A DNA stretch of 9,340 bases. It comes from Clostridiaceae bacterium. Lineage in GTDB: Bacteria; Bacillota; Clostridia; Oscillospirales; Acutalibacteraceae. Numbering within the stretch: position 1 is the first letter of the stretch; each line of letters begins with the position of its first letter. The DNA is taken from the NCBI GenBank assembly GCA_016295895.1, contig JAEDKI010000066.1:1-9340 (forward strand). The letters run 5' to 3'. A program made the position numbers and the translations under genes. The notes under the pieces were generated by a model that made no database searches, had not been told where the DNA came from, and was given only the letters and a program-made list of their open reading frames with translations. Positions 1 through 5,744 of the stretch are shown here, one piece after another.

Positions 1-52
1 GACTTTTTGCTTCTCCGCAGTGCTCTGCGTAATCCGTCAGTCACAAAAAGTC
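1..52. repeat. Two-tier hairpin at left edge
   Basis: GACTTTTTG (1-9) is the exact reverse complement of CAAAAAGTC (44-52). Between them CGCAG (16-20) and CTGCG (25-29) form a second small hairpin with loop TGCT. The structure may continue beyond the window, so its true limits are unknown. It lies downstream of the metallophosphoesterase stop and just downstream of a possible leftward promoter. It could therefore be a leader structure, a terminator or the end of a dispersed intergenic repeat. The pairing is seen directly; the role is not known. Confidence 0.45.
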
Positions 53-66
53 TTTAGATTACTTAT

Positions 67-95
67 ATATTATCACAGAAAACCGATTTTGTCAA
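67..95 (-). promoter_or_regulatory. Possible leftward promoter near left edge
   Basis: Read on the minus strand, a perfect TTGACA (90-95) is followed after 17 nt by TAATAT (67-72). An alternative is the extended-type TGTGATAAT, whose hexamer at 69-74 has a short 15-nt spacing. The -35 overlaps a weak 5-bp hairpin (CGATT 84-88 with AATCG 94-98) that could act as a poor terminator for the metallophosphoesterase. Transcription would run off the left edge through the hairpin at 1-52, so the target gene is not visible. Confidence 0.35.
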
Positions 96-114
96 TCGAA
101 AAAAACAGGACAGA

Positions 115-1815
115 TCAGAAAATCATTTTATAAATAACCGTCAGGAATAAGCTGATATTCCGCATTATGTTATTGAGGAACGAGTGGATGTTTTCAATAA
201 TATTTGCGGAATTTATTTCTGCGCCGACATGTGCATAACCGGGCAGAACGCCATGATTATCGTTGATTCCGTCGCTGTCAACCGCAAAATTATAAATTAT
301 GGGCGATACAAGAGCAAGAAGGAAATATTCGACAGGGGTAACAGGTCCGAGAACCTTTGAACCGAGCTTTGTAAGGTCGGCGGCGATTCCGCTTGTGCCG
401 AAGCCCGAAAGAAGCTCGTTGGCGGATTTGAGGAACACCTTGTCGGCAACATCCGCAAGGTCGTGCCTGAGAACAAGGGCGACAAGTCTGAGGAAAATCG
501 TAACCTCGGTGCTCTGAAGCGAAAAAGCTTCTTCGCCGGCATAGTGGGCGGCAACAAGCTCCGTTGCAACATCCCAGCCGTTTTCATAATTGCTCTGAGG
601 AATATCAATGTTATATTCTTTTGCAAGTGCGCTGACGCCGTTTTCGCCGTAAAGCGGATTTTTGAGAATGTCAAGAAGTCCGCTGACGGCGGTGTTGACA
701 AGGTCATAGCTGAAATCGCCCGGCTCAATGCCGATTTTTTCCATGCTCAGCGAAAGCGAAAGGCGGTATTCAACGCCTTTTTTCAAAAAGCCCTTTGCGT
801 AGGCGTTAAGCCCCTCATTCATAAGAGAAAGCTGTGCTTTGGAATAGCCGGAGGTCTGATTTGCAAGAGCCTCGGTGTCAATCGAATCAACGGTTGCCGC
901 CTTGTAGCTGATTTTGCTGTCGGTCAGCTCAAAGAGCCTGTATTGCAGGGGATACATGGTCAGTGAGGTTGTCGCAAAGTCATAAATAACATTGCCTGCG
1001 GCGCTTGTGTATGATGCGGCATCGCTGCAATGCTCATGCCCCGTGAACACAAGCTTTATTCCCCAATCGGCGAAAAGCTCGGCGGTTGAGCGGTGAAAAC
1101 GAACAATGAAATTCTTGCTGAAAATTCTTTGCATGGGCATATGGTCGAGCAGATTGTGATGCATCATCAGAATGGGATATCTGCCGTCTGCCTTTGCCTG
1201 AGAAGCCTGAATGCGAACCCAATCGAGCTTATCGGTTGTCAGCCCGTCGGCTGTTCCGCCGCCCTCGGTGCAGCTGTCAAGGGCAATGAGCCTGTATTTG
1301 CTGCCGAGATTTGCGGTATATGAGCAGGTTCCGGGGTCGGTTGCAAGAGCTTCATCAAAGCCGAAATCCGCATAAATTCTCATGAAATCTTCTCTGTCGG
1401 TGTCGCTTCCTTCGCCGAGGTCATGGTTGCCGTTGATAACATAAATCTGTTTGCCTGTCTTTTCTTCAAAGGCGGCAAATTTTGCGGCGGCGTCAATATG
1501 CTCCTGAGGAATCGTTTTTCCGTGGTCGGCAATGTCGCCCGAAATCAGGACAAAATCGCAGTCATCATTTTCAGCGCATTGATTGAGAAATTCATCAATG
1601 ATAAGACCGCTTTCGTTCTCCATGGCGGCACGCCTGTTGGCATACCAATAAATTTCATCGTCAATTTCGCCCTCGAGCGCTTCCGGGGGCACATTATAAT
1701 GAAGATCCGAAGCCACGGCGAAGCCGAGGTCGGGTTCTTCCGCTCCCGAAGCGATAACGGAAACGCAGGAAATGATAATTGCTGCCGAAAGTAAAACTGA
1801 AACAAGCTTTTTCAT
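115..1815 (-). CDS. Secreted or lipid-anchored metallophosphoesterase
   Basis: A 566-residue calcineurin-like metallophosphoesterase, expected to hydrolyse a phosphoester outside the cytoplasm with a two-metal centre. The metal-binding motifs occur in order: D37-x-H39 (SDLHY), G93-D94 (SGDIAD), G129-N130-H131-D132, H219-H220, and G259-H260-x-H262 (TGHEHC). These are all the family's canonical blocks, so the enzyme looks intact. The N-terminus is a signal peptide: MKKL, a hydrophobic stretch to about residue 22, and a possible cut after SGA (25). IISC ending at C17 also fits a lipobox, so lipid anchoring is possible. Residues about 310-566 lie beyond the catalytic domain. They are helical-looking, with hydrophobic stretches near 495-512 and 554-566, and I do not recognise them. 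The ATG at 1815 has AGAGGTG at 1821-1827 as ribosome binding site. It lies 75 bases downstream of the ABC permease and could be partly co-transcribed. The substrate cannot be told from sequence. Confidence 0.92.
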   Translation of the reverse strand: MKKLVSVLLSAAIIISCVSVIASGAEEPDLGFAVASDLHYNVPPEALEGEIDDEIYWYANRRAAMENESGLIIDEFLNQCAENDDCDFVLISGDIADHGKTIPQEHIDAAAKFAAFEEKTGKQIYVINGNHDLGEGSDTDREDFMRIYADFGFDEALATDPGTCSYTANLGSKYRLIALDSCTEGGGTADGLTTDKLDWVRIQASQAKADGRYPILMMHHNLLDHMPMQRIFSKNFIVRFHRSTAELFADWGIKLVFTGHEHCSDAASYTSAAGNVIYDFATTSLTMYPLQYRLFELTDSKISYKAATVDSIDTEALANQTSGYSKAQLSLMNEGLNAYAKGFLKKGVEYRLSLSLSMEKIGIEPGDFSYDLVNTAVSGLLDILKNPLYGENGVSALAKEYNIDIPQSNYENGWDVATELVAAHYAGEEAFSLQSTEVTIFLRLVALVLRHDLADVADKVFLKSANELLSGFGTSGIAADLTKLGSKVLGPVTPVEYFLLALVSPIIYNFAVDSDGINDNHGVLPGYAHVGAEINSANIIENIHSFLNNIMRNISLFLTVIYKMIF

Positions 1816-1848
1816 CGGAACACCTCTCGAAATATTCTATACAAATAT

Positions 1849-1877
1849 ATAATAGTATAATTTCAATGAAAAAACAA
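1849..1877 (-). promoter_or_regulatory. Weak candidate promoter for metallophosphoesterase
   Basis: In the 75-base AT-rich gap, the minus strand has TTGTTT (1872-1877), a 17-nt spacer and TATTAT (1849-1854). An alternative -35, TTGAAA, lies at 1861-1866 but has only poor -10 partners. The match is far weaker than the other promoters in this window, and AT richness alone could give it. The same gap holds an A6-GGCTTG-T6 inverted repeat (1869-1886). That would be a feeble terminator for the permease gene, so read-through from the ABC operon is also possible. Confidence 0.3.
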
Positions 1878-1890
1878 GCCTTTTTTGGGG

Positions 1891-2790
1891 TTATGAATTT
1901 TTGCCTGCCTTTTTCAGCTTAATAACATTCATAAGAATATAAACCGCAATCAGAACGGCAATTGTGCCGCAGAGAACCGCATAGTCGGCGCCGAGGCTGA
2001 CCTTGTTGCCGAAGAAATACAGATTGCAGTCGATGGAATCCTTGATTTCTTCAACGGGGAAGCCCTGACTTTCGATTTCGGCAATAACGCCCCTCATTGC
2101 ATGGTTGCGGATAAGCGAAGTGCCGTATGTTCCGGGCAGCAGAGAAATAAATTTCTGAAGTCCGTCGGAAAATTGGGAGATGGGCATATATGCTCCGCAG
2201 ATGAAGCCGTAGCCCGAGCTGACTATTGTTCCGACGGCTGAAATCTGACCCTGAGTTGATAAAAAGAAATTGATTATGCTTGAAAGAGCCGTTCCGAACA
2301 TGACGAGCAGGAACACATCAAGCAGAATCAGCAGAATGTCTGTGAAAGCCATGTAACTGCCGATTATCGCCGCATAAACAAGGCACAGAGCGGTAGCCGT
2401 GAAGCAGATGATCAGGGTTGAAACAAGAGTTGCAAAATAATAGCTCATTGAAAGCACGGGGCTTTTAACGGGTGATATTGTTAAATCCTTTATGCTTCCG
2501 TTTGCCTTGTCCTGCACCATGAGCATGTTTGAACAGAATGATATCGTGACGCAGGAAACGGCAAGAATCGAAGAAATAAGCTGACCGCCGACGAAGCCGT
2601 CGGCAAGCTTGTCCGCAATGCTCACTCCCTCGGGAAAAGCGGATAAAAAGCTTTCTCTGTAAACATTTCCGAGGAAGGTTGAATACAAAACAAGCAGTAT
2701 GACCGGGGTAATCAGCGAGGTCAGGAACATTGCTTTATCTTTAAAAAACAGCTTTATGTTGCGCTTGAGCAATATTTTCATTTCTCTCAT
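1891..2790 (-). CDS. ABC-2 type exporter permease
   Basis: A 299-residue membrane component of an ABC exporter, of the DrrB/ABC-2 kind. It has a short basic cytoplasmic N-terminus, then hydrophobic segments near residues 21-40, 70-91, 117-143, 150-175, 182-205 and 268-290. That is the usual six-helix plan. The stretch GAYMPISQFSDGLQKFISLLPG (199-220 region) before the large extracellular loop is typical of ABC-2 permeases. The start ATG overlaps the ATPase stop in an ATGA arrangement (2787-2790) and has AAGGAG at 2798-2803. This indicates translational coupling and a joint transporter. By family, such pairs export drugs, antibiotics, peptides or polysaccharides; the substrate is not shown here. 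Regulation is expected from the TetR-family gene that heads the operon. Confidence 0.93.
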   Translation of the reverse strand: MREMKILLKRNIKLFFKDKAMFLTSLITPVILLVLYSTFLGNVYRESFLSAFPEGVSIADKLADGFVGGQLISSILAVSCVTISFCSNMLMVQDKANGSIKDLTISPVKSPVLSMSYYFATLVSTLIICFTATALCLVYAAIIGSYMAFTDILLILLDVFLLVMFGTALSSIINFFLSTQGQISAVGTIVSSGYGFICGAYMPISQFSDGLQKFISLLPGTYGTSLIRNHAMRGVIAEIESQGFPVEEIKDSIDCNLYFFGNKVSLGADYAVLCGTIAVLIAVYILMNVIKLKKAGKNS

Positions 2791-3701
2791 TTTTCTTCTC
2801 CTTCCGTCAGCTTTTTGCCCGTGACATTAAGAAAAACATCGTCCATTTTGCCCTTTGTTATTTCAAAATCGTTGAACAGCTCGGGATGGTTGATAATAAG
2901 CTCTGCGGCGGCTTTGGTGTTCGGAACGGAAAGACGGAAAGCGCCCGGAATCTGTTTATATTTAACTCCGAGAGCCTTGACGGCATCCTTCGTAACGCCG
3001 TAGAGGGTTATGAAATCGGCGGTGTAGGCGTTTTTAAGCTCAAGAGCCGTTCCCTCCGCCGCAATCCTGCCTCTGTCAAGAATAACTATGTAATCCGCTT
3101 CGGCGGCTTCTTCCATATAATGCGTTGTGAGAAAAACCGTCATGTTTTCATTCTTCCGCAGTTCGCCGATAACGCCCCAAAGCAGTTTTCTCGTCTGAGG
3201 GTCAAGCCCCGTCGTCGGCTCGTCAAGAATCAGAATTTTCGGGTCGTGGAGCAGCGCTCTTGCAATGTCGATCCGTCTTTTCTGACCACCCGAGAGCTTG
3301 CCGACGGTTCGTTTGAGCAAATCCTCAAAATCAAGCAGTTTGGCAAGCTCGGCAAGTCTCTTTCTGAAGTCTGCGCCGCAGATGCCGTAAAGAGCCGCAC
3401 GGCTTTCAAGGTTATCGTAAACCGAAAGCGATTTGTCAAGAACTGAGTTCTGGAACACAACTCCGAGCTTTGATTTGATTCCGCTGAGGTCTTTATCAAG
3501 GTCAAGCCCGTCAATAAAGATTTTGCCGCCGTCCTTTTTGAGCTGACCGCACATTATGTTAATCGTTGTTGATTTGCCTGCACCGTTTTCGCCCAGAAAT
3601 GCGAAAAGCTCACCCTGTTTAACACGGAAGCTGAGATCGTTGACGGCATTGACCTTGCCGAAGCTTTTGCACAGCCCGTTTATTTCAATTATATTATTCA
3701 T
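2787..3701 (-). CDS. ABC exporter ATP-binding protein (DrrA-like)
   Basis: A 304-residue ATPase with a complete nucleotide-binding domain: Walker A G37-ENGAGKST-45, Q-loop Q84, signature LSGGQ 136-140, Walker B ILILD with catalytic E161, D-loop near 164-167, and H-loop H194 in TTHYMEE. Residues about 225-304 form the C-terminal extension common in DrrA-like drug-export ATPases, ending in a KMDDVFLNVTGK-type motif. It would power the permease encoded immediately downstream. Its ATG overlaps the end of the TetR-family gene by 8 bases, with AAGGAG at 3709-3714 inside that gene, so the three proteins are made from one message. All catalytic elements are present. Confidence 0.95.
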   Translation of the reverse strand: MNNIIEINGLCKSFGKVNAVNDLSFRVKQGELFAFLGENGAGKSTTINIMCGQLKKDGGKIFIDGLDLDKDLSGIKSKLGVVFQNSVLDKSLSVYDNLESRAALYGICGADFRKRLAELAKLLDFEDLLKRTVGKLSGGQKRRIDIARALLHDPKILILDEPTTGLDPQTRKLLWGVIGELRKNENMTVFLTTHYMEEAAEADYIVILDRGRIAAEGTALELKNAYTADFITLYGVTKDAVKALGVKYKQIPGAFRLSVPNTKAAAELIINHPELFNDFEITKGKMDDVFLNVTGKKLTEGEEK

Positions 3702-4260
3702 CCTGCATCTCCTTCTTCAGCGCCGTAAATACTTCCGTCAGCATTCTGTCAATGTCATCGTCCGTAAAGACGAAACAGCCCTGCACATTGAGAACGGCAA
3801 GCCCGTAGACATAGACCGACAGATGATTATACAGCTTTTTTGCGTTTTCTTCGCTGATGTTTGTTTTTGAATGTAAGGCTTCAAGAACTGCGGGGAAATT
3901 CTCGTCGCCTGACGGCAGAAAATGCGTCGGTTCGCCGTCGGGATTGTCAGGCATGAACAGCAGCTTGAAAAGCTGAGGCTCATCCTTGGAAAAGCGGATA
4001 TAAGAAAGACCTGCACCTTTGAATGGCGTAGCCTGAGTCATGCCCTCTCTCAGATATTCCGCATAAAGTGATTTTGCCTTATCGATGACTGCGGCACGCA
4101 CCTCGTCGATGCCCGCAAACGCAGAGAATATCGGTGCGGTTGATGAGCCAAGCTCCTTGGCAAGCGACCTTGCACTGAGTGAATCCACGCCTCGGCTTCT
4201 GACAAGCTCAAACGCCGCATTGATTATACCGTCTTTGGTGAATTTTGTTTTTGGCGGCAT
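3694..4260 (-). CDS. TetR-family transcriptional regulator
   Basis: A 188-residue regulator with an N-terminal TetR-type helix-turn-helix (about residues 8-55). The segment SLSARSLAKELGSS (28-40) matches the turn and recognition-helix region. It is followed by an all-helical ligand and dimerisation domain. It heads the operon with the ABC ATPase and permease, so it most likely represses that operon until an exported compound binds it. The start ATG at 4260 has a strong AAGGAGG (4268-4274) seven bases upstream. Its promoter is a perfect consensus with two ATAAC-N4-GTTAT sites over the start point, which fits autorepression. The ligand is unknown. Family assignment is sure; ligand-induced derepression is inferred. 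Confidence 0.92.
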   Translation of the reverse strand: MPPKTKFTKDGIINAAFELVRSRGVDSLSARSLAKELGSSTAPIFSAFAGIDEVRAAVIDKAKSLYAEYLREGMTQATPFKGAGLSYIRFSKDEPQLFKLLFMPDNPDGEPTHFLPSGDENFPAVLEALHSKTNISEENAKKLYNHLSVYVYGLAVLNVQGCFVFTDDDIDRMLTEVFTALKKEMQDE

Positions 4261-4279
4261 CTCATAACCTCCTTGATAG

Positions 4280-4307
4280 ATAACATATGTTATATAACTG
4301 CTGTTAT
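4280..4307. promoter_or_regulatory. Tandem abutting operator candidates (TetR type)
   Basis: Two copies of ATAAC-N4-GTTAT lie side by side with no gap. Site A (4280-4293) is a perfect 14-bp palindrome, ATAACATATGTTAT. Site B (4294-4307) is ATAACTGCTGTTAT. The junction GTTATATAAC is itself palindromic. Site B overlaps the -10 of the leftward promoter (4306-4311) and its expected start point near 4299; site A covers the early transcribed region. A lone further ATAAC half-site sits at 4264-4268 near the ribosome binding site. Placement and symmetry fit binding of the TetR-family protein encoded next door, but binding is inferred. Confidence 0.7.
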
Positions 4308-4334
4308 TATATCACCGTGGTGAGGGAATGTCAA
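4306..4334 (-). promoter_or_regulatory. Consensus promoter of the TetR-ABC operon
   Basis: On the minus strand, TTGACA (4329-4334), a 17-nt spacer and TATAAT (4306-4311) match the housekeeping sigma-A consensus at all twelve positions. The start point would lie near 4299, giving a leader of about 39 nt to the TetR ATG. Such a strong promoter would need tight repression, consistent with the operator candidates over its -10. The spacer contains a further inverted repeat, TCACC-GT-GGTGA (4312-4323). Confidence 0.85.
4312..4323. promoter_or_regulatory. Inverted repeat inside promoter spacer
   Basis: TCACCGTGGTGA consists of two 5-bp inverted arms around GT and sits exactly between the -35 and -10 of the leftward promoter. 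It differs in sequence from both neighbouring operator types. If it binds protein, a third regulator would be involved. It could also be chance, since the arms are short. Confidence 0.35.
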
Positions 4335-4351
4335 TATTTTTTTCATTTCGG

Positions 4352-4380
4352 TTGACATTTGCCGAAAAGAACACTATAAT
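4352..4380 (+). promoter_or_regulatory. Consensus promoter of the MarR-TauE/SafE operon
   Basis: TTGACA (4352-4357), a 17-nt spacer and TATAAT (4375-4380) match the sigma-A consensus perfectly. The start point is expected near 4387, just before the 18-bp palindrome at 4397-4414. The -35 elements of this promoter and the leftward one are only 17 bases apart, so both polymerases would compete for the same stretch of DNA. Confidence 0.85.
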
Positions 4381-4384
4381 ATTG

Positions 4385-4414
4385 TTCAAAAATGAATAGT
4401 TCAAATTTGAACTA
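4385..4414. promoter_or_regulatory. MarR-type operator palindromes
   Basis: TAGTTCAAATTTGAACTA (4397-4414) is a perfect 18-bp palindrome. Just upstream, TTCA-AAAA-TGAA (4385-4396) repeats the same TTCA/TGAA half-sites with shorter arms. Both lie between the expected transcription start near 4387 and the start of the MarR-family gene. Length, symmetry and position fit autoregulation by the encoded MarR-family protein; binding itself is inferred. Confidence 0.7.
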
Positions 4415-4420
4415 ATTGGA

Positions 4421-4870
4421 GTGAGGGCTACGGAGAACAATATAAGCATAAAATTTGCTCATGATCTGCTCGAGGCTTACTGCGCTAAGTGCAGACCGCT
4501 TTGCAGAGAAATTCAGATGCCGCAGACGGCGTTTGACATTCTGATGTTTCTTGCAAACAACCCGAATTACAACACGGCGAGGGATATTGTTGAAATCAGA
4601 GGGCTGAAAGCGAATCTTGTTTCGGTGAATGTTGAGAAGCTCGTCAAAGAGGGCTTGCTTGACAGAATTCCCGATTCAAAAGACAGAAGAAAGACCGTGC
4701 TTATTTGCACGGAGAATGCAAAACCCGTCATTGAAAAGGGCAGACAGGTTCAGACGGATTTTTTTGAAAGCCTTTTCAGCGGAATTGATGAAGAAAGCCG
4801 CAGTTGTTTTTGCGATGTTGTTGAGAAAATAAGAATGAATCTTGAAAGTGTTTATAAGGAGAGTAAATAA
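4421..4870 (+). CDS. MarR-family regulator, cysteine-rich
   Basis: A winged-helix regulator of up to 149 residues. The winged-helix core runs about 33-100: MPQTAFDILMFL opens it, a recognition-helix region lies near 63-80 (KANLVSVNVEKLVKEG), and the wing is DRIPDSKDRRKTVLIC. Flanking helices would form the dimer interface. Numbered from the GTG, it has cysteines at 21, 24, 28, 96, 129 and 131. C21-x2-C24-x3-C28 in the first helix suggests sensing of an oxidant, sulfur species or metal, which is inferred. The start is uncertain. GTG at 4421 has no properly spaced ribosome binding site. A GGAG at 4432-4435 is well placed only for a rare ATA at 4442, which would shorten the protein by 7 residues. 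Its stop is one base from the exporter ATG, so the two form an operon. It probably represses its own operon through the palindrome at 4397-4414. Confidence 0.88.
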   Translation: MRATENNISIKFAHDLLEAYCAKCRPLCREIQMPQTAFDILMFLANNPNYNTARDIVEIRGLKANLVSVNVEKLVKEGLLDRIPDSKDRRKTVLICTENAKPVIEKGRQVQTDFFESLFSGIDEESRSCFCDVVEKIRMNLESVYKESK

Positions 4871-4871
4871 A

Positions 4872-5648
4872 ATGGATTTACTGATTAAAATAGCCGTCAC
4901 ATTTTTTGCAGGCATGGGCGCAGGGCTCGGCACGGGCTTTGCGGGCATGAGCGCGGCGGCGGTCATTACGCCGATGCTTGTCACTTTCTTGGGCATTGAG
5001 CCTTATACGGCGGTCGGCATTGCGCTTTCGTCGGATGTGCTTGCGAGCGCAGTTTCGGCTTATACCTACGGCAAAAACAAGAACCTTGATGTCAGAAACG
5101 GCCTGTTAATGATGTTCAGCGTGCTGGTGTTTACGGTTGTCGGCAGTTATGTTTCAAGCCTTGTCCCATCAACAACGATGGGCAACTTTTCGGTGTTTAT
5201 GACCTTCCTTTTGGGTGTTAAATTCATCGTCAGACCCGTTATGACAACCAAGGAAGCCATGCAGTCCGTTTCAGCCAAAAAGAGGGCGGTTCAATCCCTT
5301 GTCTGCGGAATGATTATCGGATTTATCTGCGGCTTTATCGGAGCAGGCGGCGGAATGATGATGCTGTTAATTCTCACGAGCGTTCTCGGCTATGAGCTTA
5401 AAACCGCCGTCGGAACGAGCGTGTTTATCATGGCGTTTACGGCTCTGACGGGAGCGGTTTCTCATTTTTCAATCGGCGGTTCGCCCGATTGGCTGATATT
5501 CGCTCTTTGCGTCATTTTCACCTTTATTTGGGCAAGAATTGCCGCTGTTTTTGCAAACAAAGCAACGCCCAAAACCCTCAACAGGGCAACGGGCATCGTG
5601 CTGGTTATTCTGGGCGTTGTGGTTATGGCGTTTTCGTTTATTAAATAA
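4872..5648 (+). CDS. TauE/SafE-family membrane exporter
   Basis: A 258-residue integral membrane protein of the TauE/SafE family (formerly DUF81), whose characterised members are linked to export of sulfite, sulfoacetate or other organic anions. The internal duplication is visible. GTGFAGMSAAAVITP (20-34) with TAVGIALSSD (46-55) in the first half parallels GFIGAGGGMMMLLIL (154-168) with TAVGTSVFIM (178-187) in the second. About eight hydrophobic segments are present, and a basic loop near 121-138 joins the halves. The ATG at 4872 is preferred because AAGGAG lies at 4856-4861. An ATG ten codons upstream (4842) lies inside the MarR gene and lacks such a site. Co-transcription with the cysteine-rich MarR suggests sulfur-compound export on demand. 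That role is inferred and the substrate is not shown. Confidence 0.88.
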   Translation: MDLLIKIAVTFFAGMGAGLGTGFAGMSAAAVITPMLVTFLGIEPYTAVGIALSSDVLASAVSAYTYGKNKNLDVRNGLLMMFSVLVFTVVGSYVSSLVPSTTMGNFSVFMTFLLGVKFIVRPVMTTKEAMQSVSAKKRAVQSLVCGMIIGFICGFIGAGGGMMMLLILTSVLGYELKTAVGTSVFIMAFTALTGAVSHFSIGGSPDWLIFALCVIFTFIWARIAAVFANKATPKTLNRATGIVLVILGVVVMAFSFIK

Positions 5649-5684
5649 ATCTTACAGATAGGATATTGAACAAAAGAAAACAGA

Positions 5685-5730
5685 AAAAGTGCCGACAGCA
5701 CCCGACGGACGGGGCAATCACGGCACTTTT
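5685..5730. terminator. Bidirectional two-tier terminator between convergent genes
   Basis: AAAAGTGCCG (5685-5694) pairs perfectly with CGGCACTTTT (5721-5730). The 26-nt loop holds a second hairpin, CCCG (5701-5704) with CGGG (5710-5713). The A-run and T-run at the outer ends give a U-tail in both directions. It sits in the 96-base gap between the exporter stop (5648) and the hexosaminidase stop (5745), so it can serve both genes. The unusually long composite loop may mark it as a dispersed intergenic repeat rather than a plain terminator. Confidence 0.75.
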
Positions 5731-5744
5731 GCGTTTGGTTTTTG

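Noticed and set aside
463..966. Open frame of 167 codons on the plus strand
   Set aside because: It lies wholly inside the metallophosphoesterase gene on the opposite strand. No domain is visible and the composition looks like a mirrored reading of a coding strand.
1869..1886. A6-GGCTTG-T6 as a terminator of the ABC operon
   Set aside because: The stem contains only A-T pairs, so it is too weak to call. Read-through into the metallophosphoesterase gene cannot be excluded.
2886..3446. Open frame of 186 codons on the plus strand
   Set aside because: It is antisense to the ABC ATPase, whose motifs are complete. It has no ribosome binding site and no recognisable domain.
4842..4871. ATG at 4842 as the start of the TauE/SafE exporter
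   Set aside because: It lies within the MarR gene without a ribosome binding site. The ATG at 4872 follows AAGGAG and begins directly with the first membrane helix.
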